Shown: positions 1-8,218 of the stretch, in pieces
Layout: the number at the start of each line of letters is the position of its first letter
Position numbering within the stretch: position 1 is the first letter of the stretch
Source: Betaproteobacteria bacterium
GTDB taxonomy: Bacteria; Pseudomonadota; Gammaproteobacteria; Burkholderiales; SG8-39
Assembly: GCA_027317055.1 (NCBI GenBank)
Contig: DAHVFK010000009.1
Span: 1-23,543, forward strand
Length of the DNA: 23,543 bases
Direction of reading: 5' to 3'
Notes under the pieces: generated by a model
Told to the model about the DNA's origin: nothing
Seen by the model: the letters and a program-made list of their open reading frames with translations, nothing else
Databases searched by the model: none
Translations under genes and position numbers: made by a program

Positions 1-2
1 AG

Positions 3-353
3 TCCTCGCCTGCGCCGCCCACGCCGCAGGCTGCCGCGCCCGCGCCTATCGCATCGCAGGCGCAACCGGCGCCCGCCACGGCCGCAGCGCCCGCGCCCGC
101 TCCCGACGCCGCGCCCGAGCAAGTCGACAAGCCAGATCCGGACAAGACGCTGGCGGCGAAAGTGCAGGAGTCGCTGCGCGGCTCGCTCGGCTCGCTCGCC
201 GACGGCATCGACGTCACCGCCAGCGGCGGGACGGTGACGCTGTGGGGCACGGTGCCCGAAGCCGGCAAGCGCAAGCAGGCGATTCGCGCCGTGACCCGCG
301 TCGGCGGCGTCAAGTCGGTGAAGGACAACATGGCGATCGTCGCGGGGTCCTGA
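3..353 (+). CDS. BON-domain protein, C-terminal part (5' end outside window)
   Basis: The open frame enters from the left edge, so the true start is missing. The visible part begins with about 50 residues that are very rich in Ala and Pro, a flexible linker, and then passes into a BON-like domain of about 60 residues (VTASGGTVTLWGTVPEAG, then an Ala/Arg helix and a closing VGGVKSVKDNM strand). BON domains occur in OsmY-type periplasmic proteins and are thought to bind phospholipid or bridge proteins to the envelope. The upstream part could carry a signal peptide or another domain, which cannot be seen. The gene stops 1 bp before the rhomboid protease start, so the two are probably translated together. 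An internal GTG at 162 is possible as a start, but the Ala/Pro stretch upstream is in frame and continuous, so I prefer a longer protein. Confidence 0.8.
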   Translation, partial: SSPAPPTPQAAAPAPIASQAQPAPATAAAPAPAPDAAPEQVDKPDPDKTLAAKVQESLRGSLGSLADGIDVTASGGTVTLWGTVPEAGKRKQAIRAVTRVGGVKSVKDNMAIVAGS

Positions 354-354
354 G

Positions 355-978
355 GTGTTCGGCAACCTGCCGCCCGTCACGCGCGGGCTGATCCTCGCCA
401 ACGTCGCGGTCTATCTGCTGCAGCAGATGGTCGGCGACCCGATGATCATCTACCTCGGGCTGTGGCCGCTCAGCACGGCGTCAGTCTACGGCGGCGTGCC
501 GGGGTTCCAACCGTGGCAGGTGTTCACCTACGGCTTCCTGCACGGCAGCGTGATGCACATATTCGTCAACATGTTCGCGCTGTACATGTTCGGCGGCCAG
601 CTCGAGCGCCTGTTCGGGCCCAAGCGCTTCCTCAACCTGTACCTCGCCAGCATCATCACCGCGGGGCTGTCGCAGCTCGCCTACGCCGCGTTCACCGGCG
701 CCGATCCCTATCCGACGATCGGCGCCTCGGGCGGCGTGTTCGGCGTGCTGCTCGCGTTCGCGATGTACTTCCCGCGCCAGACGATCGTGCTCCTGATCCC
801 GCCGATTCCGATGCCGGCCTGGCTGTTCGTGACGCTGTACGGCGTGCTCGAGCTGTTCCTCGGCGTCTCGGGCATGGAGGTCAACGTGGCGCACTTCGCG
901 CACCTGGGCGGAATGCTCGGCGCCTGGCTGCTGATCCAGTACTGGCGCGGGCGCCCGCCGTTCGGGCGCAGGCGCTGA
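355..978 (+). CDS. Rhomboid family intramembrane serine protease
   Basis: This 207-residue polytopic membrane protein cleaves transmembrane substrates within the bilayer. The catalytic serine lies in GASGG (Ser125) after the first helices, and the partner histidine in AHFAHLGG (His183). The conserved HGSVMHIFVNM block (His63, His68, Asn72) matches the rhomboid helix that forms the oxyanion region. About six hydrophobic segments are visible, as in compact bacterial rhomboids, and there is no extra domain. The start is GTG, 1 bp after the stop of the BON-domain gene, which implies translational coupling. The short Arg-rich C-terminus is probably cytoplasmic. Family assignment is firm. The substrate is unknown, and whether the BON protein is a client or partner is only suggested by the coupling. 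Confidence 0.93.
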   Translation: MFGNLPPVTRGLILANVAVYLLQQMVGDPMIIYLGLWPLSTASVYGGVPGFQPWQVFTYGFLHGSVMHIFVNMFALYMFGGQLERLFGPKRFLNLYLASIITAGLSQLAYAAFTGADPYPTIGASGGVFGVLLAFAMYFPRQTIVLLIPPIPMPAWLFVTLYGVLELFLGVSGMEVNVAHFAHLGGMLGAWLLIQYWRGRPPFGRRR

Positions 979-985
979 AGCGCCG

Positions 986-1174
986 CTACGCGGGGATGAC
1001 CCAGTCCACCGCGGCCTGTACCGCGTAGGCGGCGCCCAGCGCGAGCGCGAAGACCAATGCGCTGCGCGTCATGCCGCGCGGGATTTCCATCTCGTCGAAC
1101 TGGCGCTTGATGAGAAAGGCCGCCACGAAATAGGCGATGGTCGAAACGACGATGTCGCGCATCGAGAATGACAT
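986..1174 (-). CDS. Small two-helix membrane protein, conserved-looking hypothetical
   Basis: This 62-residue protein has two hydrophobic stretches, about residues 8-23 (IVVSTIAYFVAAFLIK) and 37-58 (TRSALVFALALGAAYAVQA), joined by a charged loop (RQFDEMEIPRG). It looks like a helical hairpin in the inner membrane. An AAGGAGG ribosome site lies about 8 bases upstream of the ATG at 1174, stronger than most sites in this window, which argues that it is a real gene. It converges on the rhomboid gene, with 7 bp between the stops, and diverges from gshA across about 54 bp. I do not recognise a named family and assign no function. Confidence 0.72.
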   Translation of the reverse strand: MSFSMRDIVVSTIAYFVAAFLIKRQFDEMEIPRGMTRSALVFALALGAAYAVQAAVDWVIPA

Positions 1175-1228
1175 TGCATTTGCCTCCTTCTGCTACCCTA
1201 ACGCCTGTTTCAGCCCGGGACAACCTGC

Positions 1229-2815
1229 TTGGCCCCAATTGATAAACGTTTACGCGCGCTCGCGCCCGAGACGCTCGCAGGCATCCGGCGCGGCGTCGAA
1301 AAGGAAGGCCTGCGCGTCAGGCCTGACGGATCGCTTGCCGACTCGCCGCACCCGGCGGGCCTGGGATCGGCGCTCACGCACGAGCACATCACGACCGATT
1401 TCAGCGAATCGCAGCTCGAGCTGATCACCGGCGTGCACGGCGACATCGACGGCTGCCTGCGCGAGCTGACCGAGATCCACCAGGTCGTGTACCGCGCGCT
1501 CGGCGACGAAATGCTCTGGTGCAGCGGCATGCCGTGCAGGCTGCCCGCGGACGAGCTGATCCCGATCGGCCGCTACGGCAGCTCCAACGTCGGGCGCACC
1601 AAGACCGTGTACCGCAACGGCCTCGCGCACCGCTACGGCCGGCGCATGCAGACCATCTCGGGCATCCACTACAACTTCTCGCTGCCGGAGGCGGCCTGGC
1701 CCGAGCTGCAGCGCGCCGACGCGCGCGGAGGCCCGGCCGCGGCCTACCAGAACGACGCCTACTTCGGCCTGATCCGCAATTTCCGGCGCCACTCCTGGCT
1801 GCTGCTGTATCTGCTCGGCGCGTCGCCCGCGGTGTGCAGCAGCTTCGTCGCCGGGCGCGAGCACGAGCTGCAGCCGCTGGCCGAGGGCACGCTGTACATG
1901 CCCTGGGGCACGTCATTGCGCATGGGCCCGCTCGGCTACCAGAGCGACGCCCAGGCCTCGCTCGCGGTCAGCTTCAACAGCCTAAAGAGCTACGCCGCTT
2001 CGCTCAATCCCGCGCTCACCCAGCCCTACCCGCCCTACGAGGCGATCGGCATCCGCGACGGCGACGCGTACCGCCAGCTCGCCACCAGCCTGCTGCAGAT
2101 CGAGAACGAGTTCTACGGCACGATCCGGCCCAAGCAGCCCATCCGCCCCGGCGAGCGGCCGCTGCACGCGCTGGGCGAGCGCGGCGTCGCCTACGTCGAG
2201 GTGCGCCTGGTCGACATCGACCCGTTCGTTGCGGTCGGCATCGACGCGCGCGCGATGCGCCTGCTCGACATCTTCCTGCTCCATTGCCTGCTCGCCGACA
2301 GCCCGCCGGACGCGCCCGACGAGCTCGCCAACATCTCGCGCAACCAGCACCGGGTGGCCGCCCGCGGCCGCGAGCCGGGGCTGCAGCTGTGCCGCAACGG
2401 CGAGCAGCGCACGCTCGCCGACTGGGGCCGCGAGCTGATAGACAGCTTCGCCCCGATCGCCGAAGCGCTGGATGCGGCCCATCGCGGCCGCGATTATCGC
2501 GACGTCCTGTCGGATGCTGGGGCCGCGCTGCGCGACGCATCGACCACGCCATCGGCGCGGGTATTGCGCGCGATGCACGACGATTTTGGCGACAGCTACG
2601 TCGCCTTCGCCGCGGCGCAGTCGCAGCGCCACCGCGACACGCTGCGGCGCGCCCCGCTCGCGCCCGAGACCGAGCGCCGCTACGCGCGCCTGGCGGCCGA
2701 ATCGCTCGCCTCACAGCGTCGCATCGAAGCCGCCGATCGCGTGCCATTCGAGACGTATCGGCAAGCATATATTTCCCGGGACCTGGTCGGCGGCACGCAA
2801 CTTCGCAGCGCATAA
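1229..2815 (+). CDS. gshA: Glutamate-cysteine ligase (E. coli-type GshA)
   Basis: GshA joins the gamma-carboxyl of glutamate to cysteine with ATP, the first and rate-limiting step of glutathione synthesis, in the cytoplasm. The 528-residue product is close to the usual length of about 518. Early signature blocks are GVEKEGLRV (about residues 23-31), then GSALTHEHITTDFSESQLEL (metal and glutamate site). Later come QTISGIHYNFS and VAYVEVRLVDIDPF, all typical of this family. The only usable start is TTG at 1229: the frame is closed at 1199 and has no ATG or GTG before the conserved block. The ribosome site is weak. No gshB is visible in the window, and the next gene downstream is a signalling protein, so gshA is probably its own unit. 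Confidence 0.95.
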   Translation: MAPIDKRLRALAPETLAGIRRGVEKEGLRVRPDGSLADSPHPAGLGSALTHEHITTDFSESQLELITGVHGDIDGCLRELTEIHQVVYRALGDEMLWCSGMPCRLPADELIPIGRYGSSNVGRTKTVYRNGLAHRYGRRMQTISGIHYNFSLPEAAWPELQRADARGGPAAAYQNDAYFGLIRNFRRHSWLLLYLLGASPAVCSSFVAGREHELQPLAEGTLYMPWGTSLRMGPLGYQSDAQASLAVSFNSLKSYAASLNPALTQPYPPYEAIGIRDGDAYRQLATSLLQIENEFYGTIRPKQPIRPGERPLHALGERGVAYVEVRLVDIDPFVAVGIDARAMRLLDIFLLHCLLADSPPDAPDELANISRNQHRVAARGREPGLQLCRNGEQRTLADWGRELIDSFAPIAEALDAAHRGRDYRDVLSDAGAALRDASTTPSARVLRAMHDDFGDSYVAFAAAQSQRHRDTLRRAPLAPETERRYARLAAESLASQRRIEAADRVPFETYRQAYISRDLVGGTQLRSA

Positions 2816-2827
2816 TCTGTCCCTTGC

Positions 2828-2833
2828 AAGGAG
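2828..2833 (+). promoter_or_regulatory. Consensus ribosome binding site (AAGGAG) upstream of the MASE1 gene
   Basis: AAGGAG at 2828-2833 is a perfect Shine-Dalgarno match between gshA and the GGDEF/EAL gene. The only in-frame near-start codon at normal distance is CTG at 2841. The preferred TTG start at 2862 is too far away and has its own GGGGG at 2852-2856. The site therefore leaves the start of the downstream gene open between 2841 and 2862. Confidence 0.5.
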
Positions 2834-2861
2834 CCGCTTTCTGCGGCCGGCGGGGGCAGAA

Positions 2862-5800
2862 TTGAAGGCGAAAAGCGGGCAGTCGACGATCGCCTATGTG
2901 GGCGCCGTCGCCGCCATGGCCGCGGTCTACTGGGCGCTCGGCTACGCCGGCCTGCGGCTGGGCGCGGTGCTGAGCGATTTCGCGAGCGCGATCTGGCCGC
3001 CCTCGGGGCTTGCGCTCGCGCTGCTGCTGCTGTTCGGCCTGCGCTACTGGCCCGCAGTGCTAATCGGCGCGCTGCTGGTGAACGCCCACGCCGGCGCGTC
3101 GGCACCGATCGCGGCCGCGATCGCCTCGGGCAACACCCTCGAGGCGGTGCTCGCAGCCGCGCTGGTGCGCGGGTTCGTCGGGCGCGACGTCCGGCTCGAC
3201 CGGCTGCGCGACGTGGTCGGCCTGATCTTCCTCGGCGCGATGCTGAGCACGATGGCGAGCGCGACCGTCGGCACGCTGAGCCTGTGGGCGGGCCATCATG
3301 CGCAGGCCGCCGAGTTGAGCCGGGTGTGGCTGCAGTGGTGGGTCGGCGACATGGTCGGGGTGCTGGTGGTTGCGCCGTTTCTGCTCGCGTTCGGCGAGCC
3401 CGGCGGCCGTCCGCGCGGGGCGCGGCGCGTCGCGGAGGCCGCGCTGCTGCTGCTGGCCGCCGCCGCCCTGGGCGGGATGATTTTCGGCGATGGCTTGCTG
3501 ACTCACGGACGCACTTCGCTCTCGTTCCTGCTCTTGCCGCTGGTGGTTTGGGCGGCGCTGCGCTTCGAGGCGTGCGGCGGCACGGCCCTCACCCTGCTGA
3601 TCGCCGTCGCGGCGGTGTTCGGCACCCTGCATGGCCACGGGCCGTTCGCGCAGCTTGCGCTCGAGGAAAGCCTGCTGCTGCTGGCGCTGTTCCTCGGCGT
3701 GGTATCGACTACCGGGCTGGTAGTGGCGGCGAGCAGCGCCGAAGCGCGGCAGACGTCTACGTTGCGCGGAGCCATGGACCTGCTGCAACGGGTGTTCGAT
3801 GTCCTGCCGGTCGGGGTAAGCATTGCGGATTCCAAAGGCAGGATTACCAGCGCCAACCCCGCCGCCGAGCGCATCGGCATCGACACGGTGTCGAGACCCG
3901 GACTCCAGGCCCGGGACGGCACGTCGAACAAGACCCTCGGCGGCAGAGAGTGGCCTTTGCTGCGCGCTCTGAGCGCGGGCGAGACGGTTTCCGAGAGGCG
4001 CATCGACGTGCACGCGCCCGACGGCGAGCGCAAGGCCCTGCTCAGCTCGGCAACGCCGATCCGCGACAGCGACGGGCGCGTGGTCGGCGCGGTCTCGGTG
4101 CACCACGACGTGACTGCACTGCTGAGCGCGCAGACGCGGGTTCAGCGCCTGGATCGCGCGCGCAGCGTGATGGCGTTGTGCAACCAGACGCTGGTCCACG
4201 CCACGAGCGAAACGCAGATGCTGGCCGACATGTGCCGCATCGTGGTGGAGAGCGGCGGCCACCGCGCGGCGTGGATCGGCTTCGCCGAGCACGGCGCGGA
4301 AAAGCGCGTCAGGCCGGTCGCGAGCGCCGGCCTGCCGGCGGAGGAGCTCGCCGCGTTCAACGTGAGCTGGGGCGAAGGGCCGCGCGGCGCTGGGGTCACC
4401 GGCACGGCAATCAGAAGCGGCCGGCCCCGAGTGATGCACCACTACCTCGAAAACCCGAGCGTGGCGCCGTGGCGCGAATTCGCGCTGCGGCTCGGAATCC
4501 GCTCAGCCCTCGCGTTGCCGTTGAACACCAGCGCGGATTGTCTCGGCGCACTGGTGATCTATGCCGACGAACCGGAGGTGTTCGATACCGAAGAAAGCGA
4601 GTTGCTGGACGAGCTCGCCGGCGACATCGCGTTCGGCATCGAGTCGCTGCGCGCGCGGCTGCAGCGCGCGCTCGCGGAAACCGAGCTGGCGAACAGGAAC
4701 GAAGTGCTGCGCACCACCTTCGAATCCATGGACCAGGGCATCGTCGTGCTCGACCGCGAATTGCGCATCGTGGCCAGGAACCGGAACTATCAGTCGCTGC
4801 TCGACCTGCCCGATTCGCTGTTCGCGCAGCCGAGAGTCGGCATGGCGGACGCGCTGCGATTGATTGCCCGAAGGGGAGAATTCGGCCCTGGAGACCCGGA
4901 CGAGCTGGTTCGCGTCCGGCTGGAGATCGCGCAACGCCCGGAGTCGTATCGCATCGAGCGCGAGCGACCCGACGGGACGGTGCTCGACATCCGCAGCGCG
5001 CCGCTGCCGGGCGGCGGGCGCGTCACGACCTATACCGACATCACCGAGCGCAAGCGCGCCGAGCAGGCGGTCAAGGCCGCCGAGGCGAACCTGGTCGGAC
5101 TGCTGAACGCGATCGCCGAAGCGGTGTTCCTGCTCGACACCGACGGTCGCGTGCTGTTCGCCAACGACGCGATCGCGCAGCGGCTCGGCACCACCACCGC
5201 GGCGATGACCGGGCGCATCATCTACGAGCTGGTGCCGCCCGAGCTCGCCGCCTACCGGCGCCAGATGGTCGAGCAGGTGATCGCGAGCGGCAAGCCGATC
5301 TTCCACCTGCAGGACCGGCGCGGCGAGCACGTATTCGACAATTATCTCTACCCGGTGCTCGGCGCCGACGGCAAGGTCGCGCGCGTGGCGGTGTTCTCGG
5401 CCGACATCACCGAGCGCGAGGCCACGACGGCGGCGCTGCGCGAGAGCGAGGAGCTGTTCCGCCAGCTCTCGGGCAACATTCCGGAGTTCTTCTGGGTGCG
5501 CGAGGCCGGCGCGGGCGATCATTTCCTCTATCTCAGCCCTGCCTGGAGCAAGCTCACCGGCTGGCCGGCGCCGAGCGACGTGCAGGGCATGCTCGACATC
5601 GTTCATCCGCAGGACCACCGGCGCGTGGTCATGGACGCCGCCGGCTCGCCGCTCGGGGGCGTGGACCACGAGTACCGCATTGTGCGCCCGGACGGGGTGG
5701 TACGCTGGTTGCGGGTGCGCACCTTCCCGATCCGCGACGCGGCGGGCGAGGTCTGCCGCGTCGCGGGCGTGGGCGAGGACATCAGCGAGCACAAGGCCGA

Positions 5801-7112
5801 CCAGGAGCGCCTGCTGCAGATGGCGCATTACGACCGCCTGACCGACCTGCCGAACCGGACGCTGCTGTACGATTCATTGATGCGCACGCTCGAGCGCGCG
5901 CGTGCCGAGGCGTCGATCGTGGCCGTGCTGTTCATCGACCTCGACCGCTTCAAGGTGGTGAACGACACCCTCGGGCACGCGATCGGCGATGCCTTGCTGC
6001 AGCAGGTCGCCATGCGCCTGGTCGAGTGCGTGCGCATCCGCGACACGGTCGGGCGGCTCGGCGGGGATGAGTTCGCGCTCATCCTGCCCACGCTGGAAAG
6101 CGCCGAGGCGAGCGGCGCGGTGGCCGACAAGCTGCTGCGCGCGCTCGCCCGGCCGTTCGAGCTGGAACAGCACGAGGTGTTCGTCACCGCGAGCATCGGC
6201 ATCACCGTCTACCCCGGCGACGCCGCCGACGCCGACACGCTGCTGCGCTACGCCGACACCGCGATGTACCAGGCGAAGCAGGAGGGCCGCAACGCGTATC
6301 GCTACTACACCCCCGAGCTGAACGCGCGCGCGGCGGAGCGGCTCGAGCTCGAGAACAGCCTGCGCCGCGCCCTGCAGCGGGGCGAGTTCCTGCTGCACTA
6401 CCAGCCCAAGGTCGACCTCAAGCGCGACCGGCTGTGCGGGGTCGAGGCGCTGCTGCGCTGGCGGCGCCCGGGACGCGAGCTGGTCTCGCCGGCGGAGTTC
6501 ATTCCGCTGCTGGAGGAGACCGGGCTGATCGTCGAGGTCGGCGAGTGGGTGATCGGCGAGGCCTGCCGCCAGATCGGCGCCTGGCAGCGCGCGGGTGTCG
6601 ATCCGGTGCCGATCGCGATCGACCTTTCCGCGCGCCAGTTCCATTCGAAGGACCTGGCGCAGTTCATCCGGCGCTCGATGCGCGAGCACGGCGTGCACCC
6701 GCGGCTGCTCGAATGCGAGATCACCGAGAGCTCGGTAATGGCCAACCCCGAGCAGACGGTCGGCATGCTCGAGGAGCTCAAGGCCGCCGGTGTGTCCCTC
6801 TCGGTGGACGATTTCGGCACCGGCTACTCGAGCCTGAGCTACCTGCGGCGCTTCCCCATCGACGAGCTGAAGATCGACCGCTCGTTCGTGCGCGACGTGG
6901 CGACCGATTCGAACGACGCCGCGATCGCACGCGCGATCATCAGCCTGGCGCACGGGCTCGGCCTCAAGGTGGTGGCCGAAGGCGTCGAAACCGCCGCGCA
7001 ACTCGAGTTCCTGCGCGCCAACGGCTGCGACGAGGCGCAGGGCTACTTCATCGCGCGCCCGTCCGGCCCGAGCGAGCTCCTACCGCTGCTGCGCAAGCCC
7101 CGCGCGCGCTAG
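2862..7112 (+). CDS. MASE1-PAS-GAF-PAS3-GGDEF-EAL cyclic-di-GMP sensor protein
   Basis: The 1416-residue protein makes and/or degrades cyclic-di-GMP in response to sensed signals. Domains in order: MASE1 membrane sensor (about 10-300, many helices), PAS (305-425), GAF (435-595), three PAS domains (610-730, 737-860, 862-985; the last two end in DITERE and DISEH motifs), GGDEF (987-1150) and EAL (1160-1410). The GGDEF motif is intact at 1067-1071, preceded at the correct five-residue spacing by an RxxD inhibitory site (RIRD, 1058-1061). The EAL domain keeps EALLRW (1195-1200), DDFGTGYSS (from 1316) and AEGVET, so both enzymes look competent. TTG at 2862 is preceded by GGGGG. CTG at 2841 lies better under a perfect AAGGAG, so the first residues are uncertain. 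The last 33 bp overlap the end of the opposing reductase gene. Confidence 0.93.
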   Translation: MKAKSGQSTIAYVGAVAAMAAVYWALGYAGLRLGAVLSDFASAIWPPSGLALALLLLFGLRYWPAVLIGALLVNAHAGASAPIAAAIASGNTLEAVLAAALVRGFVGRDVRLDRLRDVVGLIFLGAMLSTMASATVGTLSLWAGHHAQAAELSRVWLQWWVGDMVGVLVVAPFLLAFGEPGGRPRGARRVAEAALLLLAAAALGGMIFGDGLLTHGRTSLSFLLLPLVVWAALRFEACGGTALTLLIAVAAVFGTLHGHGPFAQLALEESLLLLALFLGVVSTTGLVVAASSAEARQTSTLRGAMDLLQRVFDVLPVGVSIADSKGRITSANPAAERIGIDTVSRPGLQARDGTSNKTLGGREWPLLRALSAGETVSERRIDVHAPDGERKALLSSATPIRDSDGRVVGAVSVHHDVTALLSAQTRVQRLDRARSVMALCNQTLVHATSETQMLADMCRIVVESGGHRAAWIGFAEHGAEKRVRPVASAGLPAEELAAFNVSWGEGPRGAGVTGTAIRSGRPRVMHHYLENPSVAPWREFALRLGIRSALALPLNTSADCLGALVIYADEPEVFDTEESELLDELAGDIAFGIESLRARLQRALAETELANRNEVLRTTFESMDQGIVVLDRELRIVARNRNYQSLLDLPDSLFAQPRVGMADALRLIARRGEFGPGDPDELVRVRLEIAQRPESYRIERERPDGTVLDIRSAPLPGGGRVTTYTDITERKRAEQAVKAAEANLVGLLNAIAEAVFLLDTDGRVLFANDAIAQRLGTTTAAMTGRIIYELVPPELAAYRRQMVEQVIASGKPIFHLQDRRGEHVFDNYLYPVLGADGKVARVAVFSADITEREATTAALRESEELFRQLSGNIPEFFWVREAGAGDHFLYLSPAWSKLTGWPAPSDVQGMLDIVHPQDHRRVVMDAAGSPLGGVDHEYRIVRPDGVVRWLRVRTFPIRDAAGEVCRVAGVGEDISEHKADQERLLQMAHYDRLTDLPNRTLLYDSLMRTLERARAEASIVAVLFIDLDRFKVVNDTLGHAIGDALLQQVAMRLVECVRIRDTVGRLGGDEFALILPTLESAEASGAVADKLLRALARPFELEQHEVFVTASIGITVYPGDAADADTLLRYADTAMYQAKQEGRNAYRYYTPELNARAAERLELENSLRRALQRGEFLLHYQPKVDLKRDRLCGVEALLRWRRPGRELVSPAEFIPLLEETGLIVEVGEWVIGEACRQIGAWQRAGVDPVPIAIDLSARQFHSKDLAQFIRRSMREHGVHPRLLECEITESSVMANPEQTVGMLEELKAAGVSLSVDDFGTGYSSLSYLRRFPIDELKIDRSFVRDVATDSNDAAIARAIISLAHGLGLKVVAEGVETAAQLEFLRANGCDEAQGYFIARPSGPSELLPLLRKPRAR

Positions 7113-8201
7113 CTTCGCCCCCGGCCAGAGCTCGGCCCGGCTGCGCGCGTACTGCGGCGGGTAGTCGACCTTCGCGCCGAGCCGCTCGGCGGCGTGCCAG
7201 ACCCAGCGCGGGTCGTCGAGGAAGCCGCGCGCGAGCGCGACCATGTCCGCCTTGCCCGAAGCGACGATCGCCTCGGCCTGCTCCGCGGCGGCGATCATGC
7301 CCACCGCGCGCACCGCGATCGGCGCGCCCTGCTTCACCATCTCGGCGAACGGAACCTGGTAGCCGGGCACCACCTTGATGCGCTGCTGCGGCACCGCCCC
7401 GCCGCTCGAGACGCACACGTAGTCAAAACCAATCTGCGCGAGCGCCCTGGCGTAGGCCACCGCATGGTCGACCTCGAAGCCGCCCTCGGCCCAGTCGCTC
7501 GCGGTGATGCGCGCGCCCAGGCAGCGCTCCTTCGGCCACGCGGCGCGCAGCGCCTGCGCGATCTCGAGCGGGGCGCGCATGCGGTTCTCGAGGCTGCCGC
7601 CGTAGCGGTCGGTCCTCGTGTTCGACAGCGGCGAGAGGAACTCGTGCAGCAGGTAGCCGTGCGCCGAGTGCATCTCGACCACGTCCAGGCCGATGCGCAG
7701 CGCGCGCCCGGCGGCCGCGGCGAAAGCCTGCGCCAGACCGGCGACGTCGGCGGCGGACAGCTCGCGCGGCGTGTGCCAGCCCTCGTCGTAGGCGAGCGCG
7801 GACGGCGCTACGGTCTGCCACGGCGACTCGGCCGCCGACAGCGGCTTGCCGCCCAGCCACGGCACCTGCACCGAGGCCTTGCGCCCGGCATGGCCGATCT
7901 GCACCCCGATCGGACTGCGGGTCACGCGCCGGCAGGCGTCGACCACGCGCTTCATCGCCGCCTCGTTGTTGTCGCTGTACAGGCCGGTGCAGCCGTGCGA
8001 GATGCGTCCTTCGCGCGTCGCGCCGGTGGCCTCGATCATCAGCAGGCCGGCGCCCGAGATGGCAAGGCTGCCAAGATGCATCAAGTGCCAGTCGGTCATC
8101 GAGCCGTCGTCGGCCGAGTACTGGCACATCGGAGAGACCACGATGCGGTTGGGCAGCGTGACGCCGCCGAGCTGAATGGGGGTAAAAAGCTTGCTGCTCA
8201 T
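7080..8201 (-). CDS. Old Yellow Enzyme family NADH:flavin oxidoreductase (YqjM/NamA-like)
   Basis: This 373-residue FMN-dependent TIM-barrel enzyme probably reduces activated C=C bonds (enones, maleimides, nitro-olefins) with NAD(P)H. It has the marks of the thermophilic-like YqjM class: SPMCQYS with Cys26 and Tyr28, the paired histidines of HSAHGYLLHEF (His178, His181), the NTRTDRYGGSLENR block after the histidines, and C-terminal GKADMVALARGFLDDP for the FMN phosphate. The ATG at 8201 has an AAAGGAA ribosome site and aligns with YqjM residue numbering. The frame is open further upstream, but that part overlaps pxpA and is not used. It is the last gene of the seven-gene minus-strand operon, 17 bp after pxpA. 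Its 3' end overlaps the convergent GGDEF/EAL gene by 33 bp. The natural substrate is unknown. Confidence 0.93.
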   Translation of the reverse strand: MSSKLFTPIQLGGVTLPNRIVVSPMCQYSADDGSMTDWHLMHLGSLAISGAGLLMIEATGATREGRISHGCTGLYSDNNEAAMKRVVDACRRVTRSPIGVQIGHAGRKASVQVPWLGGKPLSAAESPWQTVAPSALAYDEGWHTPRELSAADVAGLAQAFAAAAGRALRIGLDVVEMHSAHGYLLHEFLSPLSNTRTDRYGGSLENRMRAPLEIAQALRAAWPKERCLGARITASDWAEGGFEVDHAVAYARALAQIGFDYVCVSSGGAVPQQRIKVVPGYQVPFAEMVKQGAPIAVRAVGMIAAAEQAEAIVASGKADMVALARGFLDDPRWVWHAAERLGAKVDYPPQYARSRAELWPGAKLARAGLAQQR

Positions 8202-8218
8202 CGATGCCCGTTCCTTTC

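Noticed and set aside
3284..6070. Long plus-strand reading frame of 928 codons inside the c-di-GMP gene
   Set aside because: It is in another frame of the GGDEF/EAL gene and is Arg/Gly/Ala-rich with no family motif, a high-GC shadow.
3060..7001. Several long minus-strand frames (3060-4442, 4503-5828, 5874-7001)
   Set aside because: They mirror the coding strand of a gene with clear domains and show biased Arg/His/Ala content.
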